Source: Eustoma russellianum
Lineage: Eukaryota; Streptophyta; Magnoliopsida; Gentianales; Gentianaceae
Length of the DNA: 64,000 bases
Direction of reading: 5' to 3'
Assembly (NCBI GenBank): GCA_036186865.1
Contig: AP025055.1
Span: forward strand, 22,570,179 to 22,634,178
In this document: positions 33,904 through 44,758 of the stretch, piece by piece
How positions within the stretch are numbered: position 1 is the first letter of the stretch
How the letters are laid out: each line of letters begins with the position of its first letter
The notes under the pieces: generated by a model
Database searches by the model: none
Seen by the model: only the letters and a program-made list of their open reading frames with translations
What the model was told of the DNA's origin: nothing
Position numbers and translations under genes: made by a program

Positions 33904-34227
33904 GCAAGGAGTATGAAGAGAGCTAAGCTAAGGACTTTTGTGCTGCCAAGACGATTTGTATTATAACTATGTTTAAACTCTCTGGATTGTCGGTTATGTT
34001 ATGATTGGGGTACTACTACTTTTGGGAACTCAGTAAATTAGTGATGCATGTTTGATTTGAAAAGTTTTAATTCAGCCTAAATTTTACTAACATGTTGAAT
34101 GATAGCATGGGAGTCCACGACTTATGTTATGGATGTTCACATGTTATGCATGACGCCTTGTACTCTCCTCAGTGAAGTACGGCGGGTGCACCGTATCCGG
34201 ACGAGGCCGGGTGCGGGGCGCTACAGG

Positions 34228-34244
34228 TGGTATCAGAGCCCAGG
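34228..34244 (+). promoter_or_regulatory. G5 primer binding site
   Basis: TGGTATCAGAGCCCAGG, two bases after the LTR end; complementary to the initiator Met tRNA 3' end. Confidence 0.92.
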
Positions 34245-34525
34245 CTCTAGATTTCTGGCAGAACGTAGGACCAAGTTATGATCTTAGCAATCTACGTTTG
34301 ATCTTAGACCTAAGTCATGATCTTAGATGAGTGATGACCTTAGACTAGGACCACTTAGACCGGGTTTAGGATGTAATTTAATAACTAATCCTAAACTATG
34401 AAAGCTAAGTCTATGACATAAGACGTGCCCTTTTATCTCCTTTACTTAAGAGTTTTCGATTTTGGTCCTTAGTCAAATTCAATTGATTTTAATTCCGATA
34501 TTCTAAATAGATGCTAAACCCATAA

Positions 34526-35693
34526 GTGCAGATGGTGAGACCACATGGCAGACCTCCGACAGCACAACCAGCTGCTCAGGAGCCCATTCCACCGCCACCA
34601 GCAGAGGTTCCGCCGCCACCTCAGCCGGACCAAAATCCTCCACCACCAGCTCCACAGGCATCTGTTCCTCCGGTCATTCCAGACATGAATTCTTTTCAGG
34701 CTTTTTGCCAAGTTGTTACTTAGATAGGGCAAGGCTTAATTCATCAGAATGCTCCACCTCAGCCGCATCAGCCAGTAAGGGATGCCCAATACTATTTTGA
34801 GAAGCTCAAGAGGGCTAACGTACCCCCGTTTGAAGGAAGGCCAGACCCCGATATCGCAGAAAAGTGGCTAGATGAGGTTGAAAACTGTTTTGAGCTAATT
34901 CAAGCCCCAGATGAGATGAAAGCTCAGGCCATCCGACCTTTCCTGATCAGTGTGGCCAATCAATGGTGGAAGACAAATCTGCAGCCTTTGCGCAGACCGA
35001 TCTCCTGGGAGAGATTTCTACAAGAATTCCATAAGTTCTATATTCTCCCATCTGTCAAATTACAAAAGAGACATGAATTTGAATCTTTGAAGCAAGAGCC
35101 GGGCATGACGGTAGCGGAGTACGCCAATAAGTTCATTGCACTTGGGAGGTTCCAGCCCGTTACGATGAATGACGAAGAGACGAAAATGCTAAAGTTTGAA
35201 AGAGGTCTGAATCCGAGGATTAGGACGTGGTTGGTAAATGCAAATCCTACCAATTTTGGAGCACTTCTGGATGCATGCTACCGCATAGAGTGAGATATTA
35301 TCCGAAGAGATGACGTGGGCCAGAAACGAGAAAGACAAGAGACCGGAAATGAGAAATATAAGAAAGTGGCAAAGAAGAATTTTAGAGGATCAGTTCGTCA
35401 AGGACAGAATCAGCACCGCAAGCAAAACTAAAATAATCAGCAGAAGAATCAGACTTCCTCTCAATAGGCAGCAATATCGGTTTGCTCTCACTGCCAGAAG
35501 AGGCATGTGGGTGAGCGCAGGTGGAAAACAGGAAAGTGCTTTGGATGCGGCAAAGATGGCCACATGATTAAAGATTGTCCAAAAAAAGGAGCGCAGCCGC
35601 AGCAACAACAAAAGAACCAGCGGCCCCGTACAAATGCAAGAGTGCACGCTATGACAGATGCGGATGTCGAGGAGACTGCTGATGTAGTGACTG
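34526..35693 (+). pseudogene. G5 gag (four point stops, frame otherwise open)
   Basis: MQMVRPHGRPP start at 34526; MVRPHG at 34532 is an alternative start. A Pro-rich N-terminus precedes the capsid domain (PPFEGRPDPDIAEKWLDEVE, QWWKTNL, EYANKFIALGRF, KFERGLNPRIR). Two knuckles follow: a degenerate CSHCQKRH and CFGCGKDGHMIKDC (about 35540-35580). The end MTDADVEETADVVTG runs into the intron-like insert. One frame throughout, stopped at 34721 (TAG), 35291 (TGA), 35429 (TAA) and 35465 (TAG). Most of these fit single C-to-T changes from CAG/CAA, as expected from decay of methylated cytosines. About 390 codons. Confidence 0.88.
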
Positions 35694-35775
35694 GTAAGAT
35701 TTAAAGTTTTATGCCTTCAATACATTTCACTTACGCATGTCTATCATATTGCTTAGTAAAATGTGCATGGTTCAG
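35694..35775 (+). other. Intron-like insert at G5 gag/protease junction (82 bp)
   Basis: GTAAGA at 35694 to GGTTCAG at 35775. It contains an in-frame stop when read through. Removal splits a glycine codon (G|GA) and joins gag and pol into one frame, with TILVCS preceding the protease. The same site and phase occur in G1. The donor is close to plant consensus. Functional splicing is inferred. Alternatively gag and pol are separated by the stop and use another expression route. Confidence 0.65.
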
Positions 35776-38700
35776 GAACTATATTAGTGTGTAGCATACC
35801 TGCAAATGTGTTGTTCGACAGTGGCGCTAGCCACTCATTTATCTCCCGGAAGTTTGCTAAGAATATCGATCATGATCCAGTCCGATTAGATTCACCTTAT
35901 AGAGTACAAGCAGCCGGCGATCAGGTGCTTGTTTCCCCTCACATATTCAGAAATTGTGCGCTCGAGTTTAATGACCAGACGTTTGAGGCCAATTTGATCC
36001 CCATACCTATGGGTGATTTTGATGTGATACCTGGAATGGATTGGCTCTCAAAGAGTCATGCTCACATTAACTACCGAAGCAGGCAGGTCATCATTAAGGA
36101 CCCAGCTCGAGAAGAGATGTCATTCCAAGGAGGAACCAAATTAAAGAAACCATCTAAGAAAGTCTTTGTTAACGCAACTCGTGCCAGCCAAGCATTAAGG
36201 AAGGGTCATGAAGGATTCTTGGTTTATGTTCTAAGTGCTGAGCAAGAAGGCCCTACCCTTGCACAAGTTCCAATTGTTAAAGAATACCCGAATGTATTTC
36301 CCGATGATTTGCCTGGACTACCTCCTGATCGGGAGATCGCTTTCGAAATCAACCTTGTTCCAAGAGCGGAACCCATATCGAAAGCCCCTTATCGCATGGC
36401 ACCTGCTGAACTAAGGGAACTAAAGGAACAGTTACACGAACTGTTAGAGAAGAAACTTATTCGCACCAGTGTTTCACCATGGGGTGCTCCGGTGTTATTC
36501 GTGAAAAAGAAAGATGGAAGTATGCGCTTATGCATCGATTACCTGGAGCTCAACAAAATTACCATAAAGAACAAGTATCCGTTGCCCCGGATTGACGACT
36601 TATTCGACCAGCTCAGGGTAAGTAAATCATAAGTTTAACTTGAGTAAGGTTTAAATCTTTTCCAAAACACTACCTAAAGTATCTTAATGCAGGGATCTCG
36701 AATCTTTAGTAAGATTGACCTACGATCTGGGTACTTCCAGTTGAAGATAAAGGCGGAAGATGACCCTATGACCGCTTTCAGAACCCGATATGGACACTAT
36801 GAGTTCTTGGTCATGCCTTTTGGTCTGACCAATGCCCCTGCCGCCTTTATGGATCTCATGAATCGAATCTTACAAGAACAGTTGCATAAATTCGTGGTAG
36901 TCTGTATAGATGATATCTTGATATATTCACCCGACGAAGAGACCCACGCAGCCTATGTGAGGACAGTCCTAAATATTCTAAGAGTGAGACAATTATATGC
37001 CAAGTTCAGTAAATGCGAGTTTTGGCTGCGAAGTGTATCCTTCTTTGGTCATGTGATTTCAGAAGATGGGATTTCAGTAGATCCCAAGAAGATTGAAGCG
37101 ATCACAGAATGGCCCCGGCCAACAAATGTTACTGAAGTAAGAAGTTTTCTCGGACTGGCCGGATATTACAGAAAGTTTGTTGAAGGATTCTCGAGGATAG
37201 CTGTCCCTCTCACCAGATTGACCCAAAAGAAAACCAAGTTTGAGTGGAGTACTGACTGTGAAAGGCGTTTCTCGGAGCTAAAAGCAAAGTTGACATCCGC
37301 ACCTATTCTAGCTCAGCCCACTCCTGGTGAGAAGTATGTAGTATATAGTGATGCTTCGAAGAATGGTCTCGGATGTGTTCTTATGAAGAATGACAAAGTG
37401 ATAGCTTATGCATCCCGACAGTTGAAACCATTTGAGCAAAATTATCCTGTCCACGATCATGAACTTGCTGCAGTGGTTTTCGCATTAAAGATATGGAGGC
37501 ATTACTTGTATGGCGAACGGTGTGAAATCTATACAGATCACAAGAGCCTAAAGTACCTCTTTACCCAGAAGGAGCTTAATATGCGGCAGCGCAGATGGCT
37601 GGAATCAATAAAGGATTACGACCTTTCCATTCAATATCATCCGGGAAAAGCTAACAAGGTTGCCGATGCATTAAGTCGGAAAGCAAGTCACCCTCGGCAA
37701 CCACCCCTACAGCGAGACATGGAAGAGTTCGGCTTAGAAGAAGTTGACTCAGTCGATAAGGTGCTCGCCAAGTTAGTCCTTGTTCCTTCATTGATGGATA
37801 AGATCAAAGAGGCTCAAGAGAATGATGAAGCGTTGAGGAAAATCAAAGAGAGGATGAAAGATAAGCCACGAGACGACTTTGAAGTTCGCAACGATGGCAG
37901 TTTGTGGTATCGAGGACGATTGTGTGTCCCCGAAAGCAAAGAACTTAAGGATGAAGTTTTGATGGAAGCTCATAATTCTAGATTGTCTATACACCCTGGA
38001 GCAAATAAGATGTACCAAGATCTCAAGCAAAAGTTTTGGTGGCCCGGTATGAAGAATCAAATAGCAGAATTTGTCGGGCGATGTCTAATTTGTCAAAGAG
38101 TAAAAGCCGAGCACCAAAGACCCGCTGGATTATTGCAACCCTTAGAAGTGCCGGAATGGAAATGGGACCACATCACCATGGACTTTGTGACCGATCTGCC
38201 CAAGACTAAGCATGGGAATGATGCTATATGGGTGATTGTGGATCGTTTAACTAAGTCTGCTCACTTCTTGGCCATGACAATTAAGGCACCCATGGAGAAG
38301 TTGGCTTCTATGTGTATTTACCAGATCGTTTGTTTGCATGGAGTGCCCATAAGTATTGTATGCGACCGTGACCCGCGGTTTACTTCGAGATTTTGGATAG
38401 CCTTATAGAAGGCAATGGGCACAGAGATTAGAATGAGTTCCGCATTTCATCCTCAAACAGATGGACAATCGGAAAGAACAATCCAAACCCTTGAGGATAT
38501 GCTCTGCGCTTGCATCCTTGATTTCGGAGGAAGCTGGGATAGAAGCCTTAAGCTCGTTGAGTTCTCTTATAATAATAGCTTCCACAGGTCTATCGGGATG
38601 GCACCATATGAAGCATTGAATGGACGAAAATGTCGATCCCCACTCTATTGGGATGAGATTGGAGACAAGATCTATGCGGGACCCGACATTGTTGAGCAAA

Positions 38701-39218
38701 CACGAGAAAAGGTGAAGCTTGTCCAGCAAAGACAAAGAGCGGCACAAGATAGAACGAAGATATGGGCAGACGAAAGAAGGAGACCTTTGGAGTTCCAAGA
38801 AGGAGATAAAGTTTTTCTAAAGGTTTCTCCGACTAAGGGTGTTAAAAGATTTGGCATCAAAGGAAAGCTAAGACCAAGATTCGTTGGACCTTATGAGATA
38901 CTTGAGAGAGTGAGCGAAGTTGCATACCGCTTGGCGTTGCCACCATCTCTCTCCCAGTTACATAATGTATTCCATGTTTCCCAACTTCGCCGATATGTAT
39001 ATGACCCTAGCCACATCCTTGAAGACCAACAGTTGAAAGTTGATGAGGATGTATCTTATGAGGAAAGGCCTATAAGGATCGTTGATCGAAAGGAGAAGGC
39101 CTTAAGAAAGAGATCCATACCCATGGTGAAGGTACAATGGAGGCATCATTCGGAGGCAGAAGCAACATGGGAAACCGAGGAAGATATGAGGAGTAGGTAT
39201 CCGCATCTTTTTGACTAG
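35776..39218 (+). pseudogene. G5 pol polyprotein: protease, RT, RNase H, integrase, chromodomain-like tail
   Basis: Protease VLFDSGASHSF near 35815. RT extends from about 36370 (APYRMAPAELRELKEQL) with LCIDYLELNK, IDLRSGYFQL, MPFGLTNAPAAFMDLM and the catalytic CIDDILIYS (36904-36930). RNase H has VVYSDASKNGLGCVL, HELAAV and YTDHKSLKYLF. The integrase finger is CLICQRVKAEHQRP; the core has D in MDF, D in CDRDPRFTS and E in GQSERTIQ. The C-terminus has KGKLRPRFVGPYEIL, a LHNVFHVSQLRRYV block and a group II chromodomain-like end (VQWRHHSEAEATWE). It is interrupted by an insert at 36618-36692 and by one TAG (38406-38408) where relatives have CAA/CAG (Q). All visible catalytic residues are kept. 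Confidence 0.9.
36618..36692 (+). other. Intron-like insert in G5 reverse transcriptase (75 bp)
   Basis: AGG|GTAAGT at the left, TTAATGCAG| at the right, between FDQLR and GSRIFSKIDL, where G1 and gypsy relatives are continuous. It contains stops in frame; removal restores the frame exactly. The donor is a perfect consensus GTAAGT and the end is AT-rich with TGCAG. This is the best-looking of the four intron candidates in pol. Confidence 0.72.
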
Positions 39219-39247
39219 TTCGGAAGTTTCGAGGACGAAACTTATAA

Positions 39248-39261
39248 TAATGGGGGGAGGA
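39248..39261 (+). promoter_or_regulatory. G5 polypurine tract
   Basis: AATGGGGGGAGGA next to the 3' LTR start at 39262; plus-strand primer. Confidence 0.9.
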
Positions 39262-42200
39262 TGTTGTACCCCAACGACCATGTACTTGAAACTATGATTA
39301 GGTGACGAAATAAAAGCGATGATTCCTTCACGTGCATGTTACTTAAGTCAAATTAGCGCTTCTTTATTTAAATTCTTTAAGTTCATTTAGGATAGACACT
39401 AAATAGTTATACAAGCGAACGTCACAAGGTGTGTGATACACCTTGTGAATTCGGCCAAAGGCCATTGATCACCCTTGAAGTAAACTCGTTCTTGTAAGAA
39501 TACAAACATAAACGATCCTCACAAAGCAAGATTAAAATCAAAATTAAATAAAATAAATAACATTATAAATTATATAAGTATGGGATATGATAAATGGGAA
39601 AAGACAAAACTACCCCCAAGACCCAAAACTTTAGGCCATACCCCCAAGAATTCTAGAATTCTCCTCATTTTTCCCAAAAAAACCTTAAAATTCAAATTAA
39701 ATAACAAATAAAAATCAAGCATGCAAAGAAAACGATAAACTAATGGATGCATGCAAGACAAAGATTAAAATAATGCAAGCATGAGGGACAAAAAGGCTTG
39801 CCTTTTTCTTTCTTCCATGGAACTTTGCCTCCTTGACCACCCCTTGGAGCTGCCGAAATTCCCCTCCCTATTTCCCCTACATGTTCTATTTTAATTACTC
39901 CTAGAAGCTCATTCCAATCTCATCTTGAAACCCTCTCAAGCAAGCCAACACTTAAGAAGTTTTCTCTCCCCCCACACACCAACAACATTTCGGCCCTTCA
40001 TCCTTGAAGGCTAGGAGATTCAACTTCACTCTCATCTTCAAGCTCAAGAAGTGTTTAGGTAAGTTTTCTTCTAAGTCCATTAAGTAACTTCTTCATGGAA
40101 ATTGATGAAGCTCACAAGGGTGTTTTCTCCCTCCACCAACCGTGACCCCTTTTGGCTATAGGTGCAAAGCATTCAACTCTCTTAGGTGGTGCTAACTTAT
40201 GATACTTGAAGCCTCACTCAAAACTTATTTTGGTAAGATATTCTAGTCTTAAATATATCCTATTTCCACTATTGAATGAAGGCTAACCATCTTCTTCTTC
40301 TCCTTCAAAAACCGTATACACAAGGGTGAAGAAAGAGGTGGATTTCAACTAAACTCACTCCATAACCAAGCAAAGGCACGAGCTTTAGCTTGAAGAGGCA
40401 AGTATACAATTATCTCTCATGATTTATTTAAAGAATTAGTGACTTGAATGGCTAGATGTTCCTAAGATGTGAACTTTAGAAGAAAACACTAAGTTCATGA
40501 TTGTACCTTAGTGATTTCTTAAGAACATTATTTTGCATGTGACTAATTCCTTCAAAGATGCAATCTTTTCTTACATGCAATGTGAAATGGGGCTGTCTTA
40601 AGATGAATTAAGGTCCACCCAAGTAAGTCTAGACTAGATTAACTCTTGGATGAAACTTGTGAAGACCTAAGAAAGCATGCATGTGTTAAATGTGAGTTTT
40701 ATGAGGTTGTTTGGGTAAGAATGGAATAAAATGGCACTTGAATGTGTTGCATGCTTAAATAAGTGTTGTCAAAATGTGTTCTTGGTATCACCTAAATTTC
40801 GGCCTAAAGAATGAAGACGAAGGTGAGGTGAATCCAAGAAAGAACATCTTTTGCGAGCAAGTATGCTAGTGGTTGTGAACAAACTACCCACTGTTTTGAC
40901 ATGGTGCAAAGAGGACTCAAAAAGAGGAGTGAAATCTGGACATTCATAGGAAAAAGGTGTATGTGATGACTAATAAGTTATTTCATAAGCACAAGATAAT
41001 TAGTGGTCACTTGACATGAAAAGAGGGTAAAATGTCAAACCTCTGGGCTAGACAAAATTGGACAGTGAGATTTGTGACCTTAAACTGAACCTTACTGACG
41101 TGCTATCAAATTGGTTTTTGGTATGATGTTAGTCCTATATGTTTAGCAAATGTGAGAGTTGGAATTGTGGTAAAATAAGTTATGGATTATTTTTAATAAA
41201 TGTTTTGGTGAAACTGCTCATGCTGGAAATTCTGGAACTGGACAGAATAGAGTGACGTATTAGATGGTTTAAGAACTGACCTTACAGACCTTCAATGAAG
41301 CTAATTTTTGGTACAAAGTTAGCTTTATGAATGTAGCACAAGTGAGAGTTTGAATTCCGTCAAAATAAGCTAAGGATTATTTTTAAGAAATTACGCGGTA
41401 AAACTACTCCAGTAACAAATTCTGGAGCTGGGCAGAATTGACCATTGGCTTCAACGTATTAAAAGAGTACCTTGTGAACCTTCAATAAATCTGATTTTTG
41501 GCACAAACCGAGCCCTATGAGTGTAGTAGAGATTCCAGCTAGAATTTTGGAAAAATGAGCTATGGTTAATTTTTAATAAAATATTTGGTAAGACTTGTCA
41601 GACCTGAAAAACGGGAATTGAGCAGAACAGTGATCTCTTTTCACTGACTTGAAAAGGGACCTTGTAGATGACCAATAAAGCTGATTTTTGGCATGGTAAT
41701 AATCCTATGAGTTTAGTGGACACGTCAGCTAGAATCTTGGTAAAATAAGTTCTGGATTATTTTAAATGAATTATTTGGTAAAACTGCTCAACTAAAATTA
41801 CTGGAGCCAACCTGAAATTAGTAACGACTTTCCAGCCTCAAAAAGGGGACTTAGAGATATGCGAATGGGCTAAATTTTGGTAGGATACTAGTTCCACATG
41901 TTTATAACTTGGGCGAGCTGGAATTTCTGGAAAAAGAATTACGGATTCGCCGCAATTGAATTTTTAGTAAAATCTGTCAGCTCAGCTTCAGCACCTAACC
42001 CAGTTCGGAAAGTAAGTAAATAAGCCCCTTTACGGTTATTGAAATAATCTGAAATTTTATGGCATGTATCTAAGATCCCATCAAACATATTTGTGACAAA
42101 AGAATTATGGAAATGGACCTAATTGGTTAGCTTAACCGCCCTATGAATATGAAGTAAAAGTCTTGGAAATATTTAGCTTCCAAATTCATGTATGTTGATC

Positions 42201-42421
42201 TGTTATAATGAATGCATACGATTATTCATGTCATGGCTTGCATATCATATCACGGCATGTATCATGCATGATCATGAAATTGATTTTCATGGATTTTAAT
42301 GATGCAAGCAAGTTTTACAAGCGACTATATTTTCGTTATGCATGAAAAGTTTTTACGGTCCCATGTTTTTAAAGAAAGCTTCATGATTCCTTTGCCGGCC
42401 AAGCATGCACTAACCCGACTC

Positions 42422-42665
42422 CAGACCCGGGGTTAATTGGTCTGATGATATGATATGTTCTGGACCCGCTCAGATCCGGGGTTAATTGATCTGATATCTG
42501 TTCTGGACCCGCTCAGGTCCGGGGTTAATTGATCTGATATCTGTTCTGGACCCGCTCAGATCCGGGGTTAATTGATCTGATATCTGTTCTGGACCCGTTC
42601 AGGCCTGGGGTTAATTGGTCTGATATCTGTTCTGGACCCGCTCAGATCCGGGGTTAATTGATCTG
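42422..42665 (+). repeat. 43-bp tandem hairpin repeat, G5 3' LTR
   Basis: Units start at 42457, 42500, 42543, 42586 and 42629, one more than in the 5' LTR. The first arm pair (42422) is CAGACC with GGTCTG, a full pairing different from CAGATC with GATCTG. A CAGGTC/GATCTG unit pairs through G-U. Confidence 0.85.
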
Positions 42666-43068
42666 ACACTCTGTTTTTACGACATGTTACCTTATAGGAC
42701 CAAAATGATGTTTTGACGTGACATGACATGACATCATGCATTGCATCTTGCATAATTCACGATCATGAACACATGTTGCATGTCACAATTAATGGTCATA
42801 AGTTATTGTTGGTAAAGCATTTCCTAATAACATGCTTAAGACGAATGCCAAGTAAGTTCAGGATCCAAGATCAGGTATGGTATAGCATTCCCTAAAACAT
42901 GCCTAAGCCGAACGTCAAGTAAGTACAGGATCCAAGAGCAGGTATGAATTATGATTATTTGTGGTTTTTGGGGTAATACATTCATGTTATTATTCTTTAC
43001 GTATTTCATGCTAGTTTATTGTATTCTCGTTGGGTGATCTTTATCACTCACACTTTATTTTTCCCCAG

Positions 43069-43127
43069 AGCCGGAGAATGCCAAGATAGAATGGATCGAG
43101 GACGAGCCGAGAGTACCTTATCCATAA
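43069..43127 (+). CDS. Putative LTR mini-exon (G5 3' LTR)
   Basis: Same 59-bp exon as in the 5' LTR, ending EWIEDEPRVPYP and TAA at 43125-43127. The acceptor CAG ends at 43068 and the donor is at 42942 (127-bp interval). The spliced junction codes A-E-P, in phase with VQDPRA upstream, comparable with VLDGRS in G3. Confidence 0.5.
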
Positions 43128-43744
43128 GCGAGGAGTATGAAGAGAGCTAAGCTAAGGACTTTTGTGCTGCCAAGACGATTTGTATTATAACTATGTTTAA
43201 ACTCTCTGGATTGTCGGTTATGTTATGATTGGGGTACTACTACTTTTGGGAACTCAGTAAATTAGTGATGCATGTTTGATTTGAAAAGTTTTAATTCTGC
43301 CTAAATTTTACTACCATGTTGAATGATAGCATGGGAGTCCACGGCTTATGTTATAGATGTTCACATGTTATGCATGACGCCTTGTACTCTCCTCAGTGAA
43401 GTATGGCAGGTGCACCGTATCCGGACGAGCCCGGGTGCGGGGCGCTACAAGTACCATGTGAGTTTCATCCTTTGAAATATAGAACATACTTAGAAGGTTT
43501 AACATTCAACTTACCTAGATGGGTTCTTCAAGGCTTGAAGATGAAGATGATCTCACACTCCTAGCTTCATCATGGCCGAAAGTTCGATGATGATGGAGTA
43601 GTATTCTAAGTGTTCTAAAATTGCTTGGGGAAGATTTTCTTCCACTTGGCTTAAGGAAACAGCCGTGGGTTATGTTGGGAGGGGGAGGGATTCTCCAAGC
43701 TAATTAACCTTGGTTTCCTTTCACTAACCAAGGTTTCTTTAAGG

Positions 43745-43884
43745 CAACTATAGTTACTTTATGTCAACTATAGTTACTTTTTGTCAACTATAGTTACTTT
43801 ATGGCAACTATAGTTACTTTATGCCAACTATAGTTACTTTATGCCAACTATAGTTACTTTATGTCAACTATAGTTACTTTATGG
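43745..43884. repeat. 20-bp tandem repeat in G2 LTR
   Basis: Seven copies at exactly 20-bp spacing of CAACTATAGTTACTTTATG plus one base. Each contains the palindrome AACTATAGTT. Degenerate continuation runs to 43930. Confidence 0.92.
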
Positions 43885-44711
43885 CCAACCTTGGTTATTT
43901 TACCCAACTAGAGTTATTTCCTCAACCTTGTAGTAACATTATGTAACCATAGTAATCTTTCTTGGTCAACCATGGGGGGGCCGATTTTCTTAGGCTTGGG
44001 TGACCCCTTTTCCATGCTTAATTTTCTTTTCTTATATGTGGATAATTGTCTCCTAATTAATTGATAATTTCCCCTTTTTCTAGTTTTAAAACCAAATTAG
44101 GAAAATTCTCAATTCTCCTTGGGCAAGGGCCGAATTTTCTCCAAGAATTGAGGAAAAATTGCCCACTACCTACAACTCCTTAATTTTCATTTGAGCTTAT
44201 TTTAGGGAGGCCCTTAAGACTAAACTCTCTTATAATTTGGGAAACACCCCTTTAAGGCCCCTTTATATGCCTTGTGACCGAATTTTCTTGAGCCTTTGGG
44301 AATGAATTGGCCACTTCATGTTGTCCCTAACTCGCGCTTGAATTGATTATATCGTTTGCTTATCATCCTAAAATAAAAGAATCACTAAGGAAACTTAATG
44401 AAAGACACTTGAAGGATGCCACTTTATTAATTCACTTATACGAGTCTTCAAGTACTATATGATTTTTCGGCGGGGTACAACAAAGAAGATCAAGTAGACG
44501 TCATCAATGGCGTGAGATAAATCAATGGAAATGTCGTAAAATTTAAAACTTCACTAACATCAATGTAACCAATAGAAATACAGCAGAAATAAAATGTGTT
44601 CGATTAACTGTCTAACATATCCTCCAGTACAACATAACAAACATCAAGTCTTCCAACTTAAAGAGAATGGTAAGAAATCTATCTACCTCAATGACCATCA
44701 TCCCAGTGAGC

Positions 44712-44758
44712 TCACTCGCCACCATCTTTTACAAATATCATTCCGTACTCTGGTTCAC
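44712..44758 (-). CDS. Putative LTR mini-exon (G1 5' LTR)
   Basis: Minus strand: CTTCTTTTCAG acceptor at 44759-44761, then a frame reading EPEYGMIFVKDGGE and TGA at 44712-44714. It is shorter than in the other families but shares E-P-E at the start and the IFV-DG core of G4. No donor assigned. Weakest member of the set. Confidence 0.3.

Larger units (their letters stand above)
30103..34225 (+). repeat. G5 5' LTR (4123 bp)
   Basis: TGTTGTACCCC to GGGGCGCTACA. Compared with the 3' LTR it has one fewer 43-bp unit in the hairpin array and lacks about 23 bp near 32025. It carries the mini-exon 33845-33903. No other gene is supported in this stretch. Confidence 0.95.
30103..43449 (+). mobile_element. 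Full-length gypsy element G5 (13.3 kb), probable Tekay/Del chromovirus
   Basis: Two LTRs (4123 and 4188 bp), primer binding site, gag, protease, RT, RNase H, integrase with a chromodomain-like tail, and polypurine tract are all present in order. Flanks are ggtac on the left and agtac on the right, a 5-bp target duplication with one difference. The LTRs are nearly identical by eye, so the insertion is the youngest gypsy in the window. It sits inside solo LTR G2. The coding frame has five premature stops and two intron-like inserts. Confidence 0.95.
39262..43449 (+). repeat. G5 3' LTR (4188 bp)
   Basis: Near-identical partner of 30103-34225. It has five 43-bp units plus the divergent first one, an intact mini-exon donor (GAGCAG|GTATGA at 42942) and ~23 bp absent from the 5' copy near 41180-41205. 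No further gene. Confidence 0.95.
26736..44482 (-). repeat. Solo gypsy LTR G2, split by G5 (26736-30102 and 43455-44482)
   Basis: Minus orientation. It starts (plus strand) TGTGGCGCCCCGC and ends GGGTACAACA, so in element sense it runs TGTTGTACCCC to GGCGCCACA. A perfect target duplication aagaa flanks it. The two parts total ~4.4 kb. There is no internal region, so it is a solo LTR. It is related to the LTRs of A, G3 and G5 (same ends, hairpin array, mini-exon). The stretch 28000-30100 has no gene, only LTR sequence with repeated ATTTTCAGGTC/CCAGTTCCAGTA-like segments. Confidence 0.92.

Noticed and set aside
34514..34732. Trp/Arg-rich minus-strand frame opposite G5 gag
   Set aside because: Shadow of the proline-rich gag N-terminus; no independent support.
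43745..43884. Regular 20-bp repeats as a possible CRISPR array
   Set aside because: Direct tandem repeats with no unique spacers, in plant LTR DNA.
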